Source of the DNA: VXMF01 sp965206775
Lineage (GTDB): Bacteria; Acidobacteriota; Terriglobia; Bryobacterales; UBA6623
DNA: 64,000 bases
Assembly (NCBI GenBank): GCA_965206775.1
Contig: CBDBKU010000003.1
Span: forward strand, 2,294,001-2,358,000
Reading direction: 5' to 3'
The translations under genes and the position numbers were made by a program. This document shows positions 1-8,260 of the stretch, piece after piece (the stretch's first letter is position 1; each line of letters begins with the position of its first letter). The notes under the pieces were generated by a model. That model made no database searches. It was not told the origin of the DNA and saw nothing but the letters and a program-made list of their open reading frames with translations.

Positions 1-1
1 C

Positions 2-55
2 GAAACGGCCGGCTTGCTAGGCGACGGAGCATCCGCAGGGGCGCACTCGCGATGA
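2..55 (+). CDS. 3' end of an upstream gene (partial)
   Basis: A reading frame open from the window edge ends with a TGA that overlaps the argB ATG in the form ATGA. Only 17 residues are visible, so the product cannot be identified. The overlap implies translational coupling with argB and suggests an operon; an arginine-biosynthesis gene would be a natural neighbour, but the visible residues do not show this. Confidence 0.4.
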   Translation, partial: ETAGLLGDGASAGAHSR

Positions 56-822
56 AGCTGCTCGTCAAGCTAGGCGGCACCTTGCTGGAATCGGAGGAGC
101 GACGCGCTTCGCTGGCGCGCCAGCTCAAGCTTCTTCTCGATGCAGGGCACCACGTGATCGTGGTCCACGGGGGAGGGAAGAGGCTGAGTCGCTACCTTTC
201 GGGTCTGGATCACAAGAGCGAGTTCCGCCGGGGGCTTCGCGTCACCCCTCCCGAGATACTTGACGCCGTGCTGCGAGTGCTTGCTGGTTCCGTCAATCGC
301 CAGCTGGTTGCTGAACTTCAGGGGGCGGGCCTCCGAGCAGTAGGCCTGACGGGTATCGATGCCGGTACTGTCCAAGCTTCTCAGCTGGATCCCGAACTTG
401 GCTTCGTGGGCAAGGTCGAGCGCGTCGACCCCGCGCTGCTGAACCGGCTGGTCGAGGGCGGCTATCTTCCCGCGGTTGCCTGCATCGCGGGCGGCGAGGC
501 AGGTGCGATCTATAACGTCAACGCGGATCAGATGGCCGCGGCCTGCGCCGCGGCACTTGCGGTAGACCGGCTCGTGTTTCTCACGGATGTTGGCGGGGTC
601 CTAGACGCGGACGGCGCGCTGATCCCGGTGCTGCGCACAGGTGATGCGGAAACCCTGATCGAACGCAGAGTCGCCGTTGGTGGAATGGAAGCAAAGCTCA
701 AAGCGGCCATCGAAGCGCTTCGAGGCGGAATTCGGGGTGTTTCCGTTGTCAACGGCCACGAACCGAGCATCCTAGCCAAGACGGCCCAGGGCAATGACGT
801 CGGCACCGACGTGCGGCTCTGA
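52..822 (+). CDS. argB: acetylglutamate kinase
   Basis: A 256-residue protein of the amino-acid kinase family. It should phosphorylate N-acetyl-L-glutamate with ATP, the second step of arginine synthesis, in the cytoplasm. Visible landmarks are KLGGT at residues 6-10 (phosphate binding), HGGG at 39-42 (substrate loop), a central NVNAD motif, the nucleotide-site segment FLTDVGGV and a late GGMEAKL motif. The length matches the compact E. coli-type enzymes of about 258 residues, without the N-terminal extension seen in many arginine-inhibited forms. The ATG overlaps the preceding stop, which fixes the start. A LysW-linked aminoadipate kinase is the main alternative but less likely. Confidence 0.9.
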   Translation: MKLLVKLGGTLLESEERRASLARQLKLLLDAGHHVIVVHGGGKRLSRYLSGLDHKSEFRRGLRVTPPEILDAVLRVLAGSVNRQLVAELQGAGLRAVGLTGIDAGTVQASQLDPELGFVGKVERVDPALLNRLVEGGYLPAVACIAGGEAGAIYNVNADQMAAACAAALAVDRLVFLTDVGGVLDADGALIPVLRTGDAETLIERRVAVGGMEAKLKAAIEALRGGIRGVSVVNGHEPSILAKTAQGNDVGTDVRL

Positions 823-849
823 CCATGTTTCAGATTAACTTCTTTGGAA

Positions 850-1674
850 TCACCCGGTAGCAAGCGCAAAATTCCGGTAGGCCATGAAGAAAGCGGCGGC
901 AGTAACCGTGCCCGCGCCGATCGAAATGCCCCGCCAAATTGCCTCCCTGTCCGAGTCTCGCCCCGGCGTTCCGCACACATAGGCGAAGCCGAATCCCGCC
1001 GCTAGCCCGCCAAGGTGCGCTGCGTTGTCGATCGCTGGAAACAGCAATCCGAAAATGCCGATGGCGATGATCCAGCGCAACGCGACTGATCGGAGCTGGG
1101 AGTTGGTGTTGATGCGGCCGAATCCGTACATCGCGCCGATCAGCCCGCAGATCGACGCGGAGGCCCCGATCGAAAGCGAGTCCGACCACAGGGTGCTGGC
1201 GAGGAAGCCGCAGGCTCCGCTGCCGAGATAGAGCACCAAGTACCGCGACGTGCCAAAGATCTCCTCAGCGAGCGGGCCGAGATTGAACAGAGACATCGTG
1301 TTGAAGCCAAGGTGCAGCAGCCCTCCATGAAGGAAATTCGCGGTGATCAGCCTCCACCACTCCCCATGCAACTGGATCGAGAGGCTGAATTTCGCGCCTA
1401 GGATGTGAAGCACGTTGCCGTCGATCCCGCCCAGGAAGCCACTGTCTCCTGTGAAGCGGAGCGTGAGGATCCAAGAGACCGCGAACAGCGCCGCGTTGAT
1501 CAGCAGCAGGATCATTGTCGTGAATCCGACCTGCGCTCCCGCACGTCGCATCCTCTCCTCGCGGATCAGACGCCGGGCGGCCGTCATTGGTAGCGGATTG
1601 CCGCAGTACTCGCACGTTTTCTGCTGGCTGTCTATGAACGCCCGGCAGTGCGGGCACATGCGCGGTTTGGGCAT
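850..1674 (-). CDS. rhomboid family intramembrane serine protease with N-terminal zinc ribbon
   Basis: A 274-residue membrane protein. Residues 1-30 hold a zinc-ribbon signature (C7, C10, C21, C24). The rest is a six-helix rhomboid core with the H-x4-H-x3-N motif (H116, H121, N125), the nucleophile in GASA (S172) and the partner H220 in an AHLGG motif. Both catalytic residues are therefore present, and intramembrane cleavage activity is expected; substrates are unknown. An AAAGG-like ribosome site lies just upstream. It is convergent with argB, with only 27 bases between them, and lies about 95 bases downstream of the anti-sigma gene, with which it might be co-transcribed. Confidence 0.9.
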   Translation of the reverse strand: MPKPRMCPHCRAFIDSQQKTCEYCGNPLPMTAARRLIREERMRRAGAQVGFTTMILLLINAALFAVSWILTLRFTGDSGFLGGIDGNVLHILGAKFSLSIQLHGEWWRLITANFLHGGLLHLGFNTMSLFNLGPLAEEIFGTSRYLVLYLGSGACGFLASTLWSDSLSIGASASICGLIGAMYGFGRINTNSQLRSVALRWIIAIGIFGLLFPAIDNAAHLGGLAAGFGFAYVCGTPGRDSDREAIWRGISIGAGTVTAAAFFMAYRNFALATG

Positions 1675-1768
1675 GGCGACCTTTCATCTTGGGACGCCCG
1701 CCGAGCAATTGCAACTCGCTTGAGGGATGCTGCGGGATTCGGGATATTCGCTGATCGAATATGGACCG

Positions 1769-2440
1769 TTACGCCCGGCTGTCGACGCGCTGGTACAGGA
1801 TCACCCTCTGCCCGAGGATCGGCTGTCCGAAACGCTGTGCCGGCTCGAACTTGCTCGTCAGAAGCGCATTGGCGAGTTGCCCTCTCATTCGGAGGTCCAG
1901 AGGCTCGTCGCTAGCCACCTTGTAGTCGTAAACGTTTCCGCGGTGATCGATGTACGCCACTACGATCAAGTCTCGCGACACGGGGTACGGGGATGGAAGC
2001 GTCATGACGGGAGCCGTGACGACGGGCCTGGCAAGGAACCTCAGGGGGATGTCGTTTGCATACACGGTGGGTTCCGTCCAGAACGCTGACAGCAGCGTCG
2101 GAACCAGAACTAGGGCGACGAGCAGACCGCCCACAGCTGGAACGGCCACTGGCCGGAGCAGGTTGCCCAGCCTCACCTTCCTCCTGGCCCAGCGCACGCT
2201 CGGCTGCGACCTTTTCAGTTCCTCGAACGAGACAGCGCTGAGGATTTTCACTTCCAGGGTGGCGGAAGGCCGATTCGCGGGCAAGGCTGCCAGCAGCATG
2301 CTTACCGTCTCCAATCGCTCGTAGCACTCGTGGCAACGGGCGCATCGCGTCAGGTGGAACCGCAGCAAAGCCCCTTCTATTGGACCGAGGCCGTCGCTGA
2401 CGTACCGGTCGATTCTGTTTCTGACCCAATCGCAGTGCAT
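1769..2440 (-). CDS. membrane-anchored anti-sigma factor with zinc-finger domain
   Basis: A 223-residue protein beginning with a zf-HC2-type anti-sigma domain (H29-x3-C33-x2-C36). A single hydrophobic segment follows at about residues 95-118, then a periplasmic C-terminal domain of about 100 residues that resembles the TonB-C-like tails of some acidobacterial anti-sigma factors. It lies 4 bases downstream of the ECF sigma gene, the classical pairing in which the anti-sigma factor holds the sigma factor at the membrane until a signal releases it. The signal cannot be read from the sequence. Unlike bare ZAS-domain proteins, it has a sizeable exported part that could act as sensor. Confidence 0.8.
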   Translation of the reverse strand: MHCDWVRNRIDRYVSDGLGPIEGALLRFHLTRCARCHECYERLETVSMLLAALPANRPSATLEVKILSAVSFEELKRSQPSVRWARRKVRLGNLLRPVAVPAVGGLLVALVLVPTLLSAFWTEPTVYANDIPLRFLARPVVTAPVMTLPSPYPVSRDLIVVAYIDHRGNVYDYKVASDEPLDLRMRGQLANALLTSKFEPAQRFGQPILGQRVILYQRVDSRA

Positions 2441-2444
2441 GGTC

Positions 2445-3092
2445 CTACTCCGTTTGCCATCTCACGTCATGCGGAACCACCGAGGGGGCACTGTGCAGCA
2501 GGTAGCGCTTCAGAGCCTCCCGGCCTCGCAGAATCCGCGACTTCACGGTTCCTAGCGAGATTCCGAGCGTCTCGGCGATTTCGTTGTAGCTGAACCCGGC
2601 AATGTCGCGCAGCACGACAGCCTCCCTGTAGCGCGGGTCCAAGGTTCGCAGGGCGTCGATGAGGATGTCGCGGTGTTCGCGGTGCTGGATCTGGTCGAAG
2701 GGACTTCGGCCCGGATCTGCCAGCCGTTCGGCGAACGAATTCTGTGTCGAATCGTCCACAGGCTCCGCAACTTCTCGCGAGCGATGACGCGAGAACCACC
2801 GCCGCCGGTTCGAGGATTCGTTGGCGGCGATTCGGTAAAGCCAGGTCTTGAAGCTGCAGTCCTCGCGAAATCCGTCCACCTTGCGAAACACTTTCACGAA
2901 TACGTCCTGGGTGAGGTCCTCCGCCTCGACCGGATCGTCGATCAGCCGGCACACGTATGCGTAGATCGGATTCTGGTAGCGGCGGAGCAGCAATCGGAAG
3001 CTCTCCGGCGAGCCGCACTTCAGCCCGCGCACGAGGTCCGCATCGGGATCCGAACCTTGCTTGCAGTTCTGCAGGTGGGTCGGACGGCTCAT
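2445..3092 (-). CDS. ECF RNA polymerase sigma factor (RpoE-like)
   Basis: A 215-residue group 4 sigma factor. Region 2 is recognisable by DDPVEAEDLTQDVFVKVF followed by FKTWLYRIAAN; region 4 by LDPRYREAVVLRDIAGFSYNEIAE and the helix LGISLGTVKSRILRGR. A linker of about 40 residues separates the two. It is the first gene of the pair with the anti-sigma factor. A TACGCT box stands about 22 bases before the ATG and may be the -10 of its own promoter. Target genes are not evident here. Confidence 0.93.
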   Translation of the reverse strand: MSRPTHLQNCKQGSDPDADLVRGLKCGSPESFRLLLRRYQNPIYAYVCRLIDDPVEAEDLTQDVFVKVFRKVDGFREDCSFKTWLYRIAANESSNRRRWFSRHRSREVAEPVDDSTQNSFAERLADPGRSPFDQIQHREHRDILIDALRTLDPRYREAVVLRDIAGFSYNEIAETLGISLGTVKSRILRGREALKRYLLHSAPSVVPHDVRWQTE

Positions 3093-3659
3093 GGGCTGGT
3101 CAGGCAGGGCTAGCGTAGCATCTCCGAAGCAAGAGCACTATTGCTAGCACCCACTCCGGTCCTTGCTGCTTTCATTCCATTGGACACCGCCGAAGCAGAA
3201 ATGTTCCCGAACCGCGGGCACGAAATGGCTTCTGCCGTCTGATGCGGCGTCCGATTCAAGCTCATTGCTTGATTCCTTGAGTGCGCCGCTACCGCCGGGG
3301 CAAGACGTAAGAAATTGGCCCTGCGACGCAATTCGCCAAGCGAATTTAGATGTGGCGCAATGGCGTTTCAAGTGTACAGAAACGGATACACTGCAACTAG
3401 AGATCAATTATTCTCAAATCTGGAAATATAGTCGACTAGACCAAAGAGCAGATGATTGCGGAAGCAATCTCCAGGGATTGCATGCGCGAAATAGGAATCG
3501 TGAAACTCTAGTTTCGATCATCAAATAACGCCATGAATGTACCATTGGAAAGGGCAAATAGTTCTCTCGCAATGGAAGGTGGAAGACTTTAAAATCAATT
3601 TCAGACCGTTCGGATCACCCTCCATGAGATCGTCCATGTATGCAGTCGGCCCACATTCA
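3093..3659. other. non-coding stretch, partly AT-rich
   Basis: About 570 bases between the sigma gene and a degraded propeller gene. The stretch from about 3340 to 3600 is clearly richer in A+T than its surroundings. No reading frame here has recognisable protein features on either strand. It probably contains the sigma-factor promoter near its left end. Confidence 0.5.
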
Positions 3660-3965
3660 GCCGTCCAGAAGAATGGCCTGCCGAACGCCTGCCGGATTGT
3701 TGACACAATGCCCGAGGGGCGCCGGGTGGCTGCCGCCGGAGGCGGTACAGTCGATCCAGACGGAACACAAATCTTGGCGTTCACCGGTTGCGACACGGGC
3801 ACGGACCCTGTCGGCGAAGAGCGACTCGGCTCCGATCTCGACTCGGCGCTCAACTCAGAGAAGACGGCAGGATGGTCGAGCCATGGCGCGGGATGTCCAG
3901 CTCAGCGCAAGGCACCGAAATCGACCTTGAAGGCAACGTTTGGGTGCCGGACACCTTAGGCGTAG
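3660..3965 (+). pseudogene. remnant of an NHL/six-bladed beta-propeller protein
   Basis: Two short stretches in different frames resemble consecutive blades of an NHL-repeat protein. The first (about 3690-3860) contains VDPDGTQILAFTGCDTGTD followed by GSDLD. The second (about 3870-3960) contains GTEIDLEGNVWVPDTLG, the typical D-x-x-GN-x-WV-x-D blade signature. The frame switch between them and the absence of the remaining blades indicate a decayed fragment. The family call is from motif recognition only. Confidence 0.45.
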
Positions 3966-4266
3966 TGACGGAACTGGAGTGAACGAGGGACTGCAAGAAA
4001 CCAAGATGGCCTTACAGGCTAGGTTCTGCTGGTTCTTGGAATTCTCGGGAAGCGGGGGAGTCCGCATGCTTCATGTCCCCGCGACAAGTCGCGATGACCG
4101 ACCACGGCGAGATCTTCGTGGTCGCGGGCTGATGACACCTGGTCGGCCTGAGCTCCGTTCCATCGCGAAATATGAGAGTATGTTCGCGTGCGTTTCTGCG
4201 CGGTCCGGTGCCAGGCTCGAGAGATTGCCCCCTGCGGCGGGCACTAGTTGAATCGAGAGTTTCACA
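3966..4266. other. non-coding stretch before the ROK gene
   Basis: About 300 bases with no convincing gene on either strand. It must hold the promoter of the following ROK gene, but no clear promoter or Shine-Dalgarno sequence is seen. Confidence 0.4.
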
Positions 4267-5169
4267 ATGGCGGATGAATTCCTGATCGGAATCGACTTGG
4301 GCGGAACGAAGATCGCTGCCGCGGCATTCGACCTCAACGGCAATCGTCTAGGCAAGATTGCTCGACTGCCAACGATGGCGCGCATGCAACCGGCAGTGAC
4401 GCTCACGAATATGAAACGTGTGGTCAAGCAGGCAAAGGTGGGGGCAGGAGTCGATGGCGACCCGGTCGTAGTCGGCATGGGCAGTTCCGGGCCTCTGGAT
4501 CCCGTGAACCGCATTCTGCATGACCAGGATTCGCTCCCGAACTTGGTTGGGTTCGATATCGGGGGGTTCAGCAAGCAGGAGTTCGGGGCGCCTCTGTTCC
4601 TGGAGAACGACGCTGCTTGCTTCGCCCTGGGCGAGGCGATCCACGGAGTGGGCAAGGCCGACGAAATCGTGCTCGGTGTCACGCTTGGCACGGGCTTCGG
4701 CTGTGGCATTTCAATCGGCAGGAGGATCTACTCCGGCGCAACCAACAATGCTGGTGAGGTAGCCTATTGCCGCGTCGGTGAATCGGACTTCGATCACGCT
4801 TGCTCCGGTCACGGCGTCGTGCGGCAATACCGCCGAAACGGCCAGTCGAATGCCGATAGGAGCCTGACGGCGAAGGACATAGGCGATCTCGCCGAGGAGG
4901 GCGACCCGGCTGCAATTCGCGCGTGGCTGGCGTACGGTCATCTAGTCGGAACGGCCATTGCCACCCTGTGCTGCGTGCTCGACCCTTCAATCGTCGTCCT
5001 CGGGGGTTCGGTAAGCAGGCGGCTCGCGTTGTTCGAGAATTCCTTGGTGGAGTCCGCCAGGACCATGCTGCCTGGCACCTCGCGGGCCGGTTTTCGCGTC
5101 GAGCCGTCTCTGCTGGGCGATGCCGCGGGACTGACAGGTGCGGCGGAGCACGCGCGACAGCACCTCTAG
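4267..5169 (+). CDS. ROK family sugar kinase-like protein
   Basis: A 300-residue ROK protein (ASKHA fold), probably phosphorylating a hexose or amino sugar with ATP. It opens with IGIDLGGTKIAAAAFD (phosphate-1 loop), has the catalytic Asp in LENDAACFALGEA, GTGFGCG, and an adenosine-site GGSVSRR near the C-terminus. There is no N-terminal helix-turn-helix, so it is a kinase type, not a NagC-like repressor. Oddly, the usual ROK zinc motif (G-H followed by CxCGxxGCxE) is absent; the equivalent stretch GEVAY...HACSGHG has lost the His and most Cys. The substrate is unknown. Confidence 0.85.
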   Translation: MADEFLIGIDLGGTKIAAAAFDLNGNRLGKIARLPTMARMQPAVTLTNMKRVVKQAKVGAGVDGDPVVVGMGSSGPLDPVNRILHDQDSLPNLVGFDIGGFSKQEFGAPLFLENDAACFALGEAIHGVGKADEIVLGVTLGTGFGCGISIGRRIYSGATNNAGEVAYCRVGESDFDHACSGHGVVRQYRRNGQSNADRSLTAKDIGDLAEEGDPAAIRAWLAYGHLVGTAIATLCCVLDPSIVVLGGSVSRRLALFENSLVESARTMLPGTSRAGFRVEPSLLGDAAGLTGAAEHARQHL

Positions 5170-5250
5170 GAGCGGCCGTGCGCCTGCCAGTCGGATGCGG
5201 AACTGCCACCTTCCGTTTCGAGTCCTATACTCAAGAAAGGCGAGACGACA

Positions 5251-5556
5251 ATGGCAAAACGCAACGATGGCAGCAACACCGCTTGGTTCCTGGCCGGATT
5301 GACGGTCGGCATAGCGTCGGCGATCCTGTTCGCGCCGAGGTCAGGCAAGCAAGCGCGCGATTCGATTCTGGAAGCGGCGAACCGAGGGCGGGACTTCGCA
5401 GATCGCAAGCGACGCGAAGTTACCGACTTCGGGCGCGACGTTCTCGACCAGGGCCTGGACCTCGCAGGCGACGCGAAGGAAGCGATCGATAAGGGTAAGA
5501 AGATCCTGGCGGATCTCAACACCAAGGCGCAAGACGACTCCTCGACTGCGAACTAG
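5251..5556 (+). CDS. YtxH-domain small protein
   Basis: A 101-residue protein with one N-terminal hydrophobic segment (WFLAGLTVGIASAILFAP) followed by the SGKQARD-type motif of YtxH proteins and a long charged amphipathic helix. Family members are membrane-tethered stress-associated proteins of unclear function. A GAAAGGCGA ribosome site lies at a suitable distance, and a TATACT box is found upstream near 5225. It lies 80 bases after the ROK gene and may be transcribed separately. Confidence 0.8.
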   Translation: MAKRNDGSNTAWFLAGLTVGIASAILFAPRSGKQARDSILEAANRGRDFADRKRREVTDFGRDVLDQGLDLAGDAKEAIDKGKKILADLNTKAQDDSSTAN

Positions 5557-5585
5557 TCGCACAAGTCTGGAAGCGGTCGCTACCG

Positions 5586-5600
5586 GACCCGACGCGGGTC
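5586..5600 (+). terminator. possible hairpin terminator after the YtxH gene
   Basis: GACCCG-ACG-CGGGTC is a perfect 6-bp stem with a 3-base loop, 30 bases after the YtxH stop and 28 bases before tRNA-Pro. No T-run follows, so intrinsic termination is uncertain. Confidence 0.3.
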
Positions 5601-5627
5601 GGGCATGGTATAGACTAGATAGGTCGG

Positions 5628-5704
5628 CGGGGCGTGGCGCAGCCTGGTAGCGCGCTTGCTTCGGGAGCAAGAGGTCCCGAGTTCGAATCTCGGCGCCCCG
5701 ACCA
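5628..5704 (+). tRNA. tRNA-Pro (anticodon CGG)
   Basis: A complete cloverleaf: acceptor stem CGGGGCG (5628-5634) pairs with CGCCCCG (5694-5700), D stem GCGC, anticodon stem CTTGC/GCAAG around loop TTCGGGA, and T stem CCGAG/CTCGG around TTCGAAT. The anticodon CGG is at 5662-5664 and reads CCG codons. The discriminator A is followed by an encoded CCA (5702-5704). A TATAGACT-like sequence about 15 bases upstream may be its -10. Confidence 0.97.
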
Positions 5705-5836
5705 TTCCGATCGAATACGAAGATCGGCTCCCGCCTCTCAACTTGGATCGGACGGTCTTGCGCCCGGCTGAAGAAGCGCCTAGCATTCCGCCATCCGCTC
5801 TTGACGCAGATGCGTCCTAGTCGCTATTGTTCCGCT

Positions 5837-6787
5837 ATGACACGGAAACAATTCTTAGCGGCACCTTTAGTCGCTGCCGGGGCAGCGAAGGTCACCGAGG
5901 GTTCCACACACAAGCCGAGCCGCATCAACCGCGCGATTGAACTGCTCGAAGCAGAGCAAGCAATCTACTACACCGGAGGCCGCGGCGGGTACGAGGACGG
6001 CGTGCGATCCGCTGGCACCAAGCACGATTACATCAACTACGAAATGGAGCACGGCGCTCTTGACTTCAGTGCCTTGCGTGGCTTCATGCAGGGGCTGGTC
6101 GATGGCGGCCCAACCCGTAGCGGGCACCGCACGCCGGCCGTTATTGCGACGCTCCCGGTGCTGGGCATCGACGAGATGCACATGCGAGCCAACTTCTGGG
6201 TGGTACAGCAAACGCTGCTGTGCGGCGTCCATGGGATCCTGCTTTGCCATGCACGAGAGCCCGAGGCTGTTAAATGGATGGTGCGCGCGGCACGGTATCC
6301 CAACGCCAAGCCGGTCGTTCCCGAACTTGGAGAGGGGCTGCTCGGCAACGGAAGCCAAGGCTATCCGGCCGAGATCTGGGGCGTGTCAAGGCAAGAGTAC
6401 ATGAGGAAGGCCGATCCATGGCCGCTCAATCCCGAGGGGGAATTCCTGCTGGGACTGAAGATTGAAGACAAGTACGCTTTGGCGAATGCAGGCAAGGTCG
6501 CGGCGGTTCCAGGAATCGGCTTCGCCGAATGGGGGCCTGGCGACATGGGTCTTTCGCTCGATCTGCCGGACGGACACGGCCCGAACCGCTCTCTCCACCC
6601 TCGGATGCGTGAAGCGCGCGCTACTGTCATGAACGCCTGCAAGACCAACAATCTGGCGTTCCTCAACACCGTCCGCGAGCACGACGTCACGGAAATGATC
6701 GACGAGGGCGTGCGAATCGGGGCTGGGGCCGACGAGGCAACCATGGCCAAGGGCCGTCAACACACCGGCCGCACGATGCCGTGGTAA
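5837..6787 (+). CDS. HpcH/HpaI aldolase / citrate lyase family protein, probably exported
   Basis: About 316 residues. The C-terminal two thirds follow the pyruvate-aldolase TIM-barrel pattern, ending with an LLGLKIED...VAAVPGIGFAEWGPGDMGLSLDLP block that matches the class II metal and substrate region of HpcH/HpaI aldolases. The ATG at 5837 is preferred over an upstream TTG because it starts a signal-like sequence (TRKQFLAAPLVAAGAA, Tat-like with Arg-Lys) and has a TATTGT box 6 bases before it. Its stop overlaps the start of the TRAP binding protein, so aldolase and transporter are probably co-expressed. Export of an aldolase is unusual but recurs in acidobacterial paralogues. The substrate is unknown. 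Confidence 0.8.
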   Translation: MTRKQFLAAPLVAAGAAKVTEGSTHKPSRINRAIELLEAEQAIYYTGGRGGYEDGVRSAGTKHDYINYEMEHGALDFSALRGFMQGLVDGGPTRSGHRTPAVIATLPVLGIDEMHMRANFWVVQQTLLCGVHGILLCHAREPEAVKWMVRAARYPNAKPVVPELGEGLLGNGSQGYPAEIWGVSRQEYMRKADPWPLNPEGEFLLGLKIEDKYALANAGKVAAVPGIGFAEWGPGDMGLSLDLPDGHGPNRSLHPRMREARATVMNACKTNNLAFLNTVREHDVTEMIDEGVRIGAGADEATMAKGRQHTGRTMPW

Positions 6788-7770
6788 CGAGGCTGCTGCC
6801 AGCCGCAGCATTCCTCGCCCTCCTTGCTGCGCACTGCGGCACCGAGAGCGGCCCGTTGGACTTGCGTCTAGCTCATGTAGCTTCGCCGGGCTCGTTAACT
6901 GCAATTTCTGCCGAGGAGTTCGCGCGCCGGGCGAATGATCGTCTCGGGAGCTTGGCCCGAGTCACGGTGTTCGGGTCAAGCCAGCTGGGAGACGACGAGA
7001 CTCTCCTGGTCAAGCTCAAGCTAGGCACGGTTGATTTCTCGGTGCCCTCCACGATCATGTCGTCGGCCGTTGACTCGTTCGGGCTGTTCGAAATGCCCTA
7101 TCTGGTGCGTGATCGAAACCACATGGGTCGTATCGAACGCGAGGTCGTCTGGCCTCGCCTCGCACCAGACGCTGCCGAGCGCGGATTCGAACTCCTGGCC
7201 GTTTGGGAAAACGGCTTCCGCCACATCACGAATAGTCGCAGACCGATCCGGGTACCTGCGGACCTTCGCGGGGTCAAGTTGCGGACACCTCGCGGGCGAT
7301 GGCGAGTTCGCCTGTTCCAAACGCTGGGCGCGAATCCCACGCCTATGTCCCTCGCCGAGACTTTCATGGCACTCCAGACGGGTGTGATCGACGGCCAGGA
7401 AAACCCTCTCAGCCAGATCCACAGCCAAAAATTCCACGAGGTGCAACAGTTCCTCACGTTGACCGGGCATGTGTATACACCGGCGTTCCTGCTAGCAGGA
7501 CGAGAGCACTGGCAGGCGCTCCCGGAGCCGGTCCGCGAAGTTCTGCAGCGCACGGCTCGCGAGGTCCAGGCATTTGTCTATGACGAGGCAAGGGCGCTTG
7601 ATCGGCGATTGCTGGAGGACCTGCGGAACCAAGGCATCGAGGTGAACGAGTGCGACCGAGAGAGTTTTCTGAAAGCCGGCCGGCCGATCTTCGATCAGTT
7701 TGCCGAGGATGTTCCGCGGGGCGGGGAACTGATTGCGCAATCGCTTGCCCTCGCCACGAGCGAACAGTGA
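6781..7770 (+). CDS. TRAP transporter solute-binding protein (DctP family)
   Basis: A 329-residue extracytoplasmic binding protein. An N-terminal hydrophobic leader ends in a possible lipobox (LLAAHC). The DctP core follows: LRLAHVASPGS, DFSVPSTIMSS, the signature region around FRHITNSRRPIRVPADLRGVKLR (the Arg that usually binds the substrate carboxylate), and the late LQTGVIDGQENPL motif. These proteins capture organic acids for the small and large permeases encoded next. It starts with GTG and overlaps the aldolase stop by 7 bases. The presence of the binding Arg suggests a carboxylated ligand; its identity is not readable. Confidence 0.92.
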   Translation: MVTRLLPAAAFLALLAAHCGTESGPLDLRLAHVASPGSLTAISAEEFARRANDRLGSLARVTVFGSSQLGDDETLLVKLKLGTVDFSVPSTIMSSAVDSFGLFEMPYLVRDRNHMGRIEREVVWPRLAPDAAERGFELLAVWENGFRHITNSRRPIRVPADLRGVKLRTPRGRWRVRLFQTLGANPTPMSLAETFMALQTGVIDGQENPLSQIHSQKFHEVQQFLTLTGHVYTPAFLLAGREHWQALPEPVREVLQRTAREVQAFVYDEARALDRRLLEDLRNQGIEVNECDRESFLKAGRPIFDQFAEDVPRGGELIAQSLALATSEQ

Positions 7771-7783
7771 TACTAGCCGCTTG

Positions 7784-8260
7784 GTGACGACCCGACTGCG
7801 CGCGGTTCTGAGCCGCTTCCTCGAGGCCGCCGTCATCGGCATCACTGCGGCACTGGCGATTCTGGTTCTCGTCGGCGTGGCGAGCCGCAAGGCTGGTTTC
7901 TCGCTTGTCTGGTACGACGAGGTCGCCGCTATTCTGCTTGCTTGGCTCACGTATTACGGCGCGGCATTGGCTGCGCTGCACCGCGCCCACCTTGGCCTGC
8001 CGAACCTGGTGCAGCGGGCGCCGCACCGGGTCCGACTGGCATTGGTAGTCCTGAAGGAGATTGCGATCGTGGGCTTCTTTGCGCTCGCAGCGTGGATGGG
8101 ACTGGATCTGCTGTCCGCGCTCGAAGGCGTGTTCCTGGTGAGCCTGCCATGGCTGCCGGCCGCGATTGTCTATTCGGCCATCCCCGTTGGCGCGGTGCTG
8201 TTCATCGTTGCGGAACTCACCGCGGCGATCGATGGGTGGAAGCGGGACGGCCCCGCATGA
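7784..8260 (+). CDS. TRAP transporter small permease (DctQ family)
   Basis: About 158 residues with four predicted membrane helices and the DctQ signature around WYDEVAAILLAWLTYYGAALAALHRAHLGLP. It is the small membrane subunit of a TRAP transporter and bridges binding protein and large permease. The GTG at 7784 is chosen because an ATG at 7733 would lie 38 bases inside the binding-protein gene. Its TGA overlaps the ATG of the large subunit. Confidence 0.88.
   Translation: MTTRLRAVLSRFLEAAVIGITAALAILVLVGVASRKAGFSLVWYDEVAAILLAWLTYYGAALAALHRAHLGLPNLVQRAPHRVRLALVVLKEIAIVGFFALAAWMGLDLLSALEGVFLVSLPWLPAAIVYSAIPVGAVLFIVAELTAAIDGWKRDGPA

Noticed and set aside
5580..5786. Minus-strand frame across tRNA-Pro (translation includes APRFELGTSCSRSKRATRL)
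   Set aside because: This is the well-known spurious translation of the tRNA complement; the tRNA cloverleaf explains the sequence.
7942..8256. Upstream extension of the TRAP large permease
   Set aside because: The extension is out of frame with the small permease that is clearly coded there; the ATGA overlap at 8257 gives the normal start.
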